Source: an uncultured Bacteroidales bacterium (lineage in GTDB: Bacteria; Bacteroidota; Bacteroidia; Bacteroidales; Muribaculaceae). Taken from it: a stretch of DNA of 64,000 nucleotides. Location of the stretch: contig CADCFN010000005.1 in NCBI GenBank assembly GCA_902800715.1, positions 1 to 64,000 of the forward strand. The letters run 5' to 3'. Positions 7,417 to 14,905 of the stretch are shown in pieces. How positions within the stretch are numbered: the first letter of the stretch is position 1; each line of letters begins with the position of its first letter. Made by a program: the position numbers and the translations under genes. The notes beneath the pieces were generated by a model that was not told the origin of the DNA, did no database searches, and was given only the letters and a program-made list of their open reading frames with translations.

Positions 7417-8577
7417 CTATTTGTTGCCTTTGGAGCGGTTGTGGTAACGGCACAGCATTTGACAGTTTTTCTCGTCACTGGTGCCGCCCTTGCTCCAGGC
7501 GGTGACATGGTCGGCATCCATCTCGGCGAGTTTATAGATGCGGGTGCTGTTGCTGCCCTCTTGCAGGGCACAGTCGGGGCAGTTGCTCACGCCCTTCGCC
7601 TTGGCAGACGCGGTCTGCTTGGCATAGACGCGGTTGATGGTCGCCTTGTCAAACATGCGGATGTTCAGCAGGCTCTTGTCCTTCTCGCCGCCCAGGATGT
7701 ATTCAAAGATGCCCTTGTGGTTGGTCACATAGGGGTCGGCATACAGTTCATGCACACGCTTGGAAACAGCATCCACATTGTAAGGCTTGTTGTGGTACTC
7801 CTCATAGAATCGTCCCCACTCCAGGCCGCGCATCTCGGGCAACACGTCCTTGAACACGCCCGATGCCCAATCTATCACCGCATTGAAATAGGTCTTGACA
7901 GGGGTAATATCGGTATCCTGGCGATGCTTGCTCATGTAGCCATCCACATTGTCCTGGCTTACCCATTGCAGGGCACGCTCAAGATAGTCCTGGCGGTTAG
8001 CCGAGCCCTTAATGTAGGCACTCCACTTTTGGATATTGGCGTTTTGCGAGTTGCTGAATTCTTCCTTCAGGGCGGTCACAAACGGACCCGAATAAACAGC
8101 GTTCAATTTTTCCTGATTGTTCAAGTTCACGCCGGGGATGTTGACGGTTTGGAACCAGTCCTTGATTTCACTCTCGGTGCCCTTACAGATGTAGATGAGC
8201 AGACGGGTGTTGAGCACCTTGTCGCGGTCATCCTCGTTAAGGCCGTCAATGTACTGCTGCATCCCGTTCTTGTCCTTGATGGCGAGTTTATGAGTCACAA
8301 AGCGGCCCAGGCTGGTGATGCGCTGCTGCCCGTCAAGCACCTCGTAATCATCGCCCACCTGGTTGAAATAGATGACCCCAAGGGGATAACCCTTCAGCAC
8401 CGAGTCAATAACGGCGACATCACGCTTACCGTCGGCATAGATATAGTTGCGCTGGTACTCGGGCTGGATGGTGAGTTTGCCATTCATGCCGAACAAGCCT
8501 TTACCCTCCAACTCGTTATAGATAAAGCCCTCGCAAATCTCGCGAACAGTGATGTCTGTCCTTAATATCGTTTCCAT
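7417..8577 (-). CDS. DUF262-HNH endonuclease-like protein, partner of the methyltransferase
   Basis: The protein is 386 residues. The N-terminal DUF262 (ParB-like NTPase/nuclease fold) shows IQPEYQRNYIY (about 38-48) and the signature LDGQQRITSL (81-90). The C-terminal 55 residues are an HNH/zinc nuclease: CPDC, then DADHVTAWSKGG and CRYHNRSKG. DUF262 plus HNH is the architecture of GmrSD-type modification-dependent and other restriction proteins. The gene lies 6 bp after the methyltransferase, so the two form an operon, and I infer that it is the restriction or effector half. It could instead be a standalone type IV-like nuclease. The terminator at 7358-7392 closes the operon. Confidence 0.8.
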   Translation of the reverse strand: METILRTDITVREICEGFIYNELEGKGLFGMNGKLTIQPEYQRNYIYADGKRDVAVIDSVLKGYPLGVIYFNQVGDDYEVLDGQQRITSLGRFVTHKLAIKDKNGMQQYIDGLNEDDRDKVLNTRLLIYICKGTESEIKDWFQTVNIPGVNLNNQEKLNAVYSGPFVTALKEEFSNSQNANIQKWSAYIKGSANRQDYLERALQWVSQDNVDGYMSKHRQDTDITPVKTYFNAVIDWASGVFKDVLPEMRGLEWGRFYEEYHNKPYNVDAVSKRVHELYADPYVTNHKGIFEYILGGEKDKSLLNIRMFDKATINRVYAKQTASAKAKGVSNCPDCALQEGSNSTRIYKLAEMDADHVTAWSKGGTSDEKNCQMLCRYHNRSKGNK

Positions 8578-8583
8578 ATCGTC

Positions 8584-9705
8584 TTATTTCTTTTTGCGGA
8601 TTAGGATTCTAGCATACGGCTTTTGAGGTATGCCATTTTCCATATAGTATAATTGTCCATCCCTTAAACTAGGGTTAAGTTTCTTCAATTCACGGGGGAA
8701 AGGCTTTAAACCAAGTTCTTTTCCAGAATCACCTTGAGTTTGTCCAATAATTTCAAATTGCTCTGGGCAATACTTATCAAGGAAAGAGACAGGTACTCCC
8801 ATAATTCCGTCGTAATCGCTTGGAATAGCATCGGTAAAGGGCACCTCAATGGCATCATAATTCTCATAATGGATGTAGTTATCTCTGCCTCTGATTTCCT
8901 TATGGCGGCTGAATTTCAGGTTATCGGCCATCGTCATCAAGGATAACGGCTGGTGACGACGACCATGGTCAAGATTCGTAAACCAACAGCAATTTCTGAA
9001 TTTTACTAAACCTGTTTGCTCGTCGTAAACACCTTCAGCATAATCTTTTCCCATGGCAACACGGAAATAAGCATTGCCCCCTTGAAAGCCGTTTCCCAGC
9101 CATATCTTGTTATCCTTTATCAACGGGAACACCTCTTTATAGGTAATCGCGTTCATGTTGCCGATAATAAGAAAATCCTTCTCTGCCTCCATAATCCACA
9201 ATAGAAACTCGCGGAACAGTGAGAATGGCGGGTTGGTAATGATAAAATCGGCTTGGTCACGCAACTGGCAGATTTCCTCGCTGCGGAAGTCGCCGTCGCC
9301 CTCAAGGTACTGCCATTGCAGGTCCTCAAAGTTGATGACACCATCGCCCGTCACATCATGGTCAAGGACGAAGATTTTGCCATGGGTCTTGCTCTTGTCG
9401 GCATCAAAATGCGGTGCCTCGGTCTCGAACAAGGTGGGCTGGTAGCCAAACTTGTAGCGCTTGCTCTCGGGGGCATAACTGGTGGAAATCAACTTTTTCA
9501 AGCCGAAGGTCTCAAAGTTCTGGGCAAAGTATTTGGTAAAATTGCTCCACTCGGGGTCATCACACGGCAGCAGCACCGTCTTTCCACGGAACACGTCGGG
9601 GTTATACTCCAGATAGGCCGACACCTCTTTCTCGATGTCATGATACTGGGTATAGAACTCGTCATTTTTGGCCTCTTTGGCTTTGGATAAATTCTCGTTT
9701 GCCAT
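8584..9705 (-). CDS. Adenine-specific DNA methyltransferase, EcoRI family
   Basis: The protein is 373 residues. It shows an N-terminal DEFYTQ motif (about 15-20), a TVLLPCDDPEWSNF cofactor-region segment (43-56), and the catalytic NPPF (158-161) of N6-adenine methyltransferases. The layout matches the EcoRI_methylase family. It would transfer a methyl group from S-adenosylmethionine to adenine in a specific site and protect DNA from a cognate nuclease, probably the DUF262-HNH protein 6 bp downstream. A promoter lies at 9750-9779. Together with its partner it sits between repeat arrays of opposite orientation. Confidence 0.85.
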   Translation of the reverse strand: MANENLSKAKEAKNDEFYTQYHDIEKEVSAYLEYNPDVFRGKTVLLPCDDPEWSNFTKYFAQNFETFGLKKLISTSYAPESKRYKFGYQPTLFETEAPHFDADKSKTHGKIFVLDHDVTGDGVINFEDLQWQYLEGDGDFRSEEICQLRDQADFIITNPPFSLFREFLLWIMEAEKDFLIIGNMNAITYKEVFPLIKDNKIWLGNGFQGGNAYFRVAMGKDYAEGVYDEQTGLVKFRNCCWFTNLDHGRRHQPLSLMTMADNLKFSRHKEIRGRDNYIHYENYDAIEVPFTDAIPSDYDGIMGVPVSFLDKYCPEQFEIIGQTQGDSGKELGLKPFPRELKKLNPSLRDGQLYYMENGIPQKPYARILIRKKK

Positions 9706-9749
9706 GATGCAATTATTATGATAAAGCGTTGCGCTCTAACAAGCATTGG

Positions 9750-9779
9750 CAAAGGTAGTAAAATTTCGTGATATGACAA
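9750..9779 (-). promoter_or_regulatory. Promoter of the methyltransferase operon
   Basis: On the minus strand TTG (9779-9777) and TACCTTTG (9757-9750) are 19 bp apart, matching the Bacteroidetes consensus, about 45 bp before the start codon. Confidence 0.6.
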
Positions 9780-9818
9780 CAATCCATTAAATGCGAAACC
9801 TCAAAACCGACAATGCCA

Positions 9819-9832
9819 CACGTGTACACGTG
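9819..9832. promoter_or_regulatory. Perfect palindrome CACGTGTACACGTG upstream of the methyltransferase
   Basis: This 14-bp perfect palindrome stands about 40 bp upstream of the -33 element of the methyltransferase promoter and directly outside the simple-repeat end of the right inverted-repeat arm. It could be an operator for a dimeric regulator, a methylation target or an element end. No matching protein is identified. Confidence 0.4.
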
Positions 9833-9837
9833 GACGA

Positions 9838-10028
9838 AACGAACGAAACGAACAAAACGAACTAAACGGACAAAATAGGGACGATTCTTGTTGATGCAAT
9901 TTCGCACGTTTTTTCAATGCGAATGCCAACTTTAAACCTTGGCGCGAGGCCAAAACTACGAATTACGCTAATTTCACGAATGGCCACCTCCTACATATTT
10001 TTATCGTATTTCACGAATGGCCACCTCT
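9838..10028 (-). repeat. Right arm of the long inverted repeat bounding the island
   Basis: Read on the minus strand from 10028 it follows the left arm (838-1050) module by module, including CGTGCGAAATTGCATC (9908-9893) and the TTCGTTTTG simple repeat. The main differences are one extra A in a poly-A run, a shorter CCAAGG segment, and GGAGGTGGCC in place of the GGCGGATGCC core. Confidence 0.75.
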
Positions 10029-10408
10029 ACACTCTAAACCTTGGCGCCTTGGCGCCTTAGCGTGAGGGCATGGGAGCGCGGATGCCCAATAAAAAGTTGT
10101 TCCTGTTGTTGTTTAGTTGTTCCTGTTGTTTGAAAACCCTTAGCGGCTTGGCGTGGGGCATGAGCGCGGATGCCACCTCTAAACTCTAAACTCTACACTC
10201 TAAACTGCGAGCGCAGCGAGCATTAACCCTTAGCGCCTTAGCGTCTTGGCGTGGGGCATGAGCGCGGATGCCCAATAAAAAGTTGTTCCTGTTGTTGTTT
10301 AGTTGTTCCTGTTGTTTGAAAACCCGGGGGCGGATGCCCAATAAAAAGTTGTTCCTGTTGTTGTTTAGTTGTTCATGTTGTTTGAAAACCCTTAGCGGCT
10401 TGGCGTTG
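10029..10408 (-). repeat. Mosaic repeat array at the right edge of the island, reverse orientation
   Basis: It contains three copies (10081-10139, 10268-10325, 10335-10390) of a GTTGTTCCTGTTG...TTTGAAAACCC module beginning at a GCGGATGCC core. It also has CTTGGCGCCTTAGCGTG modules and CTCTAAACTCTAAACT followed by CTGCGAGCGCAGCGAGCAT. The array ends at the stop of the AraC-type regulator. With 9706-9837 this makes a 703-bp stretch without a gene. Confidence 0.8.
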
Positions 10409-12091
10409 TTATGCCCGTGCGCGGTACTGGGTGGGAGTGAGGCCCAGGACACGCTTGAAGGTGCGGGTGAAACTGCCTGGCTCGGTGAATCCGCATTGCA
10501 TCGCCACATCGGCAATCTGCAGACCGCTGTCGAGCAGGTTGCAGGCGTGCTGCATCTGAATCGCCTGGATGTAGGACTTGGGAGAAACGCCGGTGGCGTC
10601 CTGCAGGCGGCGGCGCAGGGTGGAAACGCTCATCGCAAAGTGGTCTGCCATATTCTCGAGTCCGAAGTCCCCTTGCTCCAGATGGTCGTTGACGAAATCG
10701 ATGACGCGGGTCAGGAATTCGTTCTCGGTGACACCGACAATCGTCGGGGCGGGCTCGTCGGGCAAGGCTTCCTCTACATCGGTAACGCTCTCCTTGCTGC
10801 TCGCCATAGCGGCACGAGCCGCCTCGCCCTCGGCCTTTAACCGCTCAATCTCGCGCATCAGCTTGTTGATGTGCTGCTGCTGACGGTGGCGCTGGCGCCT
10901 GATAATCCACCACGCCCCTGCCGCAAGCAGGACGAGCAGTAGGGCTGCGATGACGAGGTCGCGGATGTGGGCGTAGCGCTCCTGCTCGTTGGCAAGGGTC
11001 AACTGGTCGTTGCCGAACTCAGCATTGAGGCGTGCCAGCGCCTCGGCCGACTCGCTGGAGTAGAGTGAGTCCTTGAGGAAATTGAAACGGTTCAACTCGC
11101 TGCGGGCGCTGTCGGGGTTGCTCTCCCACTGACTCAGGCACAGGCCGCGACGGGAATACATCTCGTTGACAGGGTCGCCCATCTTGACCAACAGGTCGGC
11201 GGCTTCGCGGAAAAACGGGAACGCCTCGTCGTTGCGTTTCTGCCAAATCAGGCAGGTGCCCAGATGATTGCTGGCAATGGCCAGCGAGTGCAGGTCGCCC
11301 TGCTCACGCATCACCGGGATGGCCTGGCGCAGCGCCTTTTCGGCCTCCTCATAGCGCTTCAAGCCCATCAGCGCCGACGCCTTCTGGTCCAGGCGGTAGG
11401 CGGCAGGCAGGCTGCGGCCCAGCTTCTGCTCCAGGTCATAGGCTTGCTGGGCATAGTCCAGAGCCTTTTCCTCCTGTGTCAGTGAGTGATAGATTTCGGA
11501 TGCCGTGCCCAGCAGGACGGCCTTGCGGGCAGGATTGTTGGCCAAGTCGGCATGGTTGATGGCCTGGATGATGAGTTTTTCGGCTTCGTCGGCCTGATGA
11601 GCAGCCATATAGATGCCTGCCAGCGTATTCATGCTCGACGAGATGCGGTCGTGGTCACCGCTGGCCATGTCGATATTGAGGCATTGCTTGGCATAATCAG
11701 CCGCATTCTTGAAGTCGCCCAGACGCACATAGATGCATCCCAGCAGGTTCAGGCAGTCAGCCTTGCTGTCGCTGGAGCCATGATACAGCTTGAGCGCCTT
11801 CAGGCCATAATCCTTGCTCTGGGTATAATCTTGCTTGTCATAGAACCACTCGCTGGCCCAGTACCACACCTGCTGGCGAAGCGAGTCGGCAGGCACCCGA
11901 GGCGAGAAGTGGATTTTTTCCTCGGTGAACTCTTCCTGGTCGAGAAGCGAGAAAAACCGGTTGGCGGCTTCTACCGACGGGGCACGGTTATAGTCATCGA
12001 GCGCTTTCTCGACGGCTGGTTGTTGTGCTAGTGCCGTTATGGGGCACATCGCCAACAGAATGACAAGACAGATTAGATTTTTAATCATCAT
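10409..12091 (-). CDS. TPR-membrane-AraC hybrid transcription regulator
   Basis: The protein is 560 residues. An N-terminal signal peptide (ending ALAQQ, about 23) is followed by about 330 residues of helical TPR-like repeats on the periplasmic side (AADYAKQCLNIDM, ALDYAQQAYDLEQ and similar). Then come one membrane helix (about 373-392), a cytoplasmic coiled coil (about 393-425) and a C-terminal AraC-type pair of helix-turn-helix motifs (about 455-560, ending LGLTPTQYRARA). Such one-protein sensors are common in Bacteroidales and couple an envelope signal to transcription. The target is unknown; the CotH-like gene 37 bp upstream on the same strand is the nearest candidate and may be cotranscribed. 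Confidence 0.8.
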   Translation of the reverse strand: MMIKNLICLVILLAMCPITALAQQPAVEKALDDYNRAPSVEAANRFFSLLDQEEFTEEKIHFSPRVPADSLRQQVWYWASEWFYDKQDYTQSKDYGLKALKLYHGSSDSKADCLNLLGCIYVRLGDFKNAADYAKQCLNIDMASGDHDRISSSMNTLAGIYMAAHQADEAEKLIIQAINHADLANNPARKAVLLGTASEIYHSLTQEEKALDYAQQAYDLEQKLGRSLPAAYRLDQKASALMGLKRYEEAEKALRQAIPVMREQGDLHSLAIASNHLGTCLIWQKRNDEAFPFFREAADLLVKMGDPVNEMYSRRGLCLSQWESNPDSARSELNRFNFLKDSLYSSESAEALARLNAEFGNDQLTLANEQERYAHIRDLVIAALLLVLLAAGAWWIIRRQRHRQQQHINKLMREIERLKAEGEAARAAMASSKESVTDVEEALPDEPAPTIVGVTENEFLTRVIDFVNDHLEQGDFGLENMADHFAMSVSTLRRRLQDATGVSPKSYIQAIQMQHACNLLDSGLQIADVAMQCGFTEPGSFTRTFKRVLGLTPTQYRARA

Positions 12092-12128
12092 TATTTAGAA
12101 ACTCATTAGAAAATAGCTAACAATAGTT

Positions 12129-13736
12129 TTACCAAGTGCCCGTCAAGAGATAGTCTATCAGTGCCGTCACGTCGCTGATTGAGGACTCTCCGTCCTGGTC
12201 ACAGTCGGTAGCATCCACTACAATACCCACCTCGACACCCGATGTCAGGTAATCGATAAGGGCGGTCAAATCGTCGATTGTAACCACGCCGTCACCATTC
12301 ACGTCACCGCGTTCAAGCGCGTTGGGGTCATATTCCAACTTGGTGTCCATCCAAGCGATGCGTTCGTGGAGCCATTGCTTGAGGTAGTCCACCTCGTCGG
12401 CATAGTCATCGGCAATATAATAGTTGGGCCACACATACTCTCCCCAGCGGGGCCACGCCTCGCTGTTGCGCTGCTCAGCACCATTCGCGGTGAGGACATT
12501 AGCAAGCGAGTCCACAGTAGCCATCAAGCGGTCTTCGCGCAGGTTGGCGCGGCGGTACTGTGCCCAACGCGTCTTGAGGGCTGCGGTATAGTTGGGGTCG
12601 GTATTGAGTTTGTACCACCAGAAAGGAACCAGCTGCGGGTCACCCGCGTTATCCAAAATATTGTTATTCTGGTAAACCCACGTGTCGGTGCGCCAGCCCT
12701 GATAGTAGTCGGAGTTACCGTATGCCAGGTTCATGTCCCACACCACCATCTTGAAACGCTGGTCCTCGCTGTCACGGCGCTTGAAGAACTTGCCGCTCAA
12801 GCGGTAGGCATCCACATTGTGTCCCAGTTCCATGGCAATCTGGTAATCAACGAAATTCTCTATGTCAAGATATGCCCCGTAGGTTGAAGCTCCGCCCCAA
12901 TAGTTCCAGAGCGACCTCTCCATCTTGTCGATTTGACCAGTGATGTAATCCACCTGCTCCTGAGTCAGCTCTTCATAATCAGGCGACTTGTACTGGAAAT
13001 TGATGTATTGGTTATTGTATGGCTTGCCGCTGTTGCTCACAGGGTGGTATTTTGAGGTATAGACGACCTCGCCCTCGGTGCGGTTCACCTCCATGATATA
13101 ACCTCCGGTGATGTCATCGCCCTCAGTGCCTGGGTCAGGCAGGTTCAGGCGGTGTTTGCCCTTGGAAACGACTTCGGTGAGGATAAACACGCCATAGTAG
13201 GTGCCATCGAGGAACAACTCGCAGTAACGGCCCTGGGGCGTGTATTCCATCCATGGGCGCGAGACCTCAAAGGCGAGCAAGTCCCTCATCATGCTCTTGT
13301 CGGCATAGGGCGCCAGCAGAGCCCAGTTATTGTCCTTGCCCATGCCCAGAATATTGACTTTCTTTTTGTCGCCGCCTTCCTCGAGCGGTTTGTCCAGCGG
13401 ACGGAAGGAATAAGGTTTCTTGTCACTGGCATTGAACGAGGAACTGCCACGGTAACGCAGCGCTACATAGCCCTCATAGTCTATCGTCTGGCCGGGATGC
13501 CGAATGGTGTCGGCATAGTTAAGCTGCCCGTCACCGTTATGGATAATCTTCATGCGCGCGGTGATGCGCTCATAACGGTCGATAACTTGCCCATCAACGT
13601 CAAGCCACACAATAGGCAGATTGGTGGACCCCAATTGTACATCCTCGTTGTCGGGCGGATAATTCCACCACGACCAAGCGTTTGCAGTCCCTGCAAGCGA
13701 CATCAGTGCCAATAGAAACAGTAATAATCGTTTCAT
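12129..13736 (-). CDS. Secreted CotH-kinase-like protein with dockerin-like tail
   Basis: The protein is 535 residues. A signal peptide (1-20) is followed by a CotH-like domain (about 35-460) containing NILGMGKDNNWALLAPY, DKSMMRDLLAFEVSRPW, DGTYYGVFILTE and MVVWDMNLAYGN, the usual CotH-family positions. CotH proteins are atypical protein kinases in spores and extracellular proteins in gut bacteria. The C-terminal 62 residues carry two EF-hand-like calcium loops, DVNGDGVVTIDD and DCDQDGESSISD, spaced as in type I dockerins. In Bacteroidales such a tail does not by itself imply a cellulosome. A paralogue without the tail, anchored as a lipoprotein, is at 35372-36784. Confidence 0.85.
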   Translation of the reverse strand: MKRLLLFLLALMSLAGTANAWSWWNYPPDNEDVQLGSTNLPIVWLDVDGQVIDRYERITARMKIIHNGDGQLNYADTIRHPGQTIDYEGYVALRYRGSSSFNASDKKPYSFRPLDKPLEEGGDKKKVNILGMGKDNNWALLAPYADKSMMRDLLAFEVSRPWMEYTPQGRYCELFLDGTYYGVFILTEVVSKGKHRLNLPDPGTEGDDITGGYIMEVNRTEGEVVYTSKYHPVSNSGKPYNNQYINFQYKSPDYEELTQEQVDYITGQIDKMERSLWNYWGGASTYGAYLDIENFVDYQIAMELGHNVDAYRLSGKFFKRRDSEDQRFKMVVWDMNLAYGNSDYYQGWRTDTWVYQNNNILDNAGDPQLVPFWWYKLNTDPNYTAALKTRWAQYRRANLREDRLMATVDSLANVLTANGAEQRNSEAWPRWGEYVWPNYYIADDYADEVDYLKQWLHERIAWMDTKLEYDPNALERGDVNGDGVVTIDDLTALIDYLTSGVEVGIVVDATDCDQDGESSISDVTALIDYLLTGTW

Positions 13737-13766
13737 CTTTCAATATTTCTTTATCGGTAGTTACCG

Positions 13767-13774
13767 CAAAGATA
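13767..13774 (-). promoter_or_regulatory. Probable -7 element of the CotH-like gene
   Basis: TATCTTTG on the minus strand (13774-13767) fits TAnnTTTG and is 30 bp before the start codon. I do not see a good -33 element at the right distance. Confidence 0.4.
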
Positions 13775-13857
13775 GTAAAAAAGCCTCTAGGTCGCCTTTG
13801 CTTCCACGTCTTTTTAACATAAAAAACTTATGTGTGACCATTACTATTGAAATGAAA

Positions 13858-14787
13858 CTATTTGGACTGACTTGAGGAGGGGTTGTTGCGGGGGTGGTGG
13901 ATGAGGATTTCGTCGCGCAGGCGGGTGCGGTCGATGTGGACGTAGATTTCGGTGGTAGTGATGCTCTCGTGGCCCAGCATTTGCTGGATGGCACGCAGAT
14001 TGGCACCACCTTCAAGCAGATGGGTTGCAAAACTGTGACGCAGCGTGTGGGGACTGATGACCTTGCGCACTCCGGCAAGTTCACACAACTGTTTGACAAT
14101 GTGGAAAATCATTTGGCGAGTGAGCATCGCGCCACGACGGTTGAGGAACAGGATGTCCTCGCTGCCGCGCTGAGCGACCTGATGGGAGCGCGTCTGCTCG
14201 AGATAGAGGTTTATCTGCTCGATGGCAACGGGAGAAATGGGCACGAGGCGTTGCTTGTTGCCCTTGCCTTGGATAATGACATAGTGCTCGTCCATGAAGA
14301 GTTGAGACAACTTGAGGGTCACAAGCTCGCTCACGCGCAATCCGCAGCCGTAGAGCGTCTCGATGATGGCTCGGTTGCGCTGCCCCTCGGCCTTGGACAT
14401 GTCGATAGAAGCAATCATACGGTCGATTTCATCGACTGTAAGCACCTCAGGCAGGTGCCTGCCGATTTTGGGCGTGAGCAGCAACTCCGTCGGGTCTGTA
14501 TCCATGTAGCCCTCCAATCGCAAGAACTTGTAAAAGCCCTTCACACCGCTGATGATGCGCGCCTGGGAGCGCGGTTGGATGCCCACATCCTGCAGGGTGC
14601 AGACAAAACGCTCCAGGTCATCGGTTGTGGCTCGTTCAATCGCGACACCAACATCGGTGAGGTAACGAGTGAGTTTATCCACATCGTCACTATAGGCTTG
14701 GGCCGTGTTGGCACTCATTCCCTTTTCCAGGGTGAGATACCCCAGAAAACGCCGCTTCACACCTGCTATGTCAGTAATATCACGCAA
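13858..14787 (-). CDS. xerD: Tyrosine recombinase XerD
   Basis: The protein is 309 residues with the normal XerD layout. A SAM-like N-terminal domain (about 5-90) is followed by a catalytic domain with the Arg in GCGLRVSELVTL, the Lys in QGKGNKQRLVPI, the HTLRHSFATHLLEGG box (His-x-x-Arg), the LGHESITTTEIYVHI box with the second His, and the nucleophilic Tyr. It resolves chromosome dimers at dif with XerC. It has the housekeeping form, which argues against being the integrase of the island 4 kb away. The start at 14787 gives the usual N-terminus. Confidence 0.9.
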   Translation of the reverse strand: MRDITDIAGVKRRFLGYLTLEKGMSANTAQAYSDDVDKLTRYLTDVGVAIERATTDDLERFVCTLQDVGIQPRSQARIISGVKGFYKFLRLEGYMDTDPTELLLTPKIGRHLPEVLTVDEIDRMIASIDMSKAEGQRNRAIIETLYGCGLRVSELVTLKLSQLFMDEHYVIIQGKGNKQRLVPISPVAIEQINLYLEQTRSHQVAQRGSEDILFLNRRGAMLTRQMIFHIVKQLCELAGVRKVISPHTLRHSFATHLLEGGANLRAIQQMLGHESITTTEIYVHIDRTRLRDEILIHHPRNNPSSSQSK

Positions 14788-14804
14788 GAGTTTTTTAGTT
14801 AATA

Positions 14805-14905
14805 GTTAATAGTGAACAGTTAATAGTTGAGGCTCCTCACTCCTAATTCCTAATTCCTAACTCCTAACTCCTAATTCCTAACTCCTAATTCCTAACTCCT
14901 AACTT
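14805..14905. repeat. AACTCCTAATTCCTA simple-repeat array between xerD and a serine hydrolase
   Basis: This is a run of TTAATAGT units followed by about nine CCTAACT/CCTAATT units, the reverse complement of the array at 3421-3500. The hydrolase gene on the minus strand runs into it: its last codons and TAG stop (14885-14887) are read from the repeat. Confidence 0.85.

Noticed and set aside
7411..8565. Long open frame on the plus strand opposite the DUF262-HNH gene
   Set aside because: It is a mirror of the real gene, without a recognisable domain or its own start signals.
10186..10515. Open frame on the minus strand across the repeat array
   Set aside because: It is built mostly from the translated mosaic repeats and runs into the AraC regulator gene in another frame.
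12129..13736. Dockerin-like tail as proof of a cellulosome
   Set aside because: No cohesin or scaffoldin is visible, and such EF-hand tails are common on Bacteroidales secreted proteins.
13858..14787. XerD as the integrase of the island
   Set aside because: It has the canonical housekeeping XerD length and motifs, lies about 4 kb outside the inverted repeats and is separated by unrelated genes.
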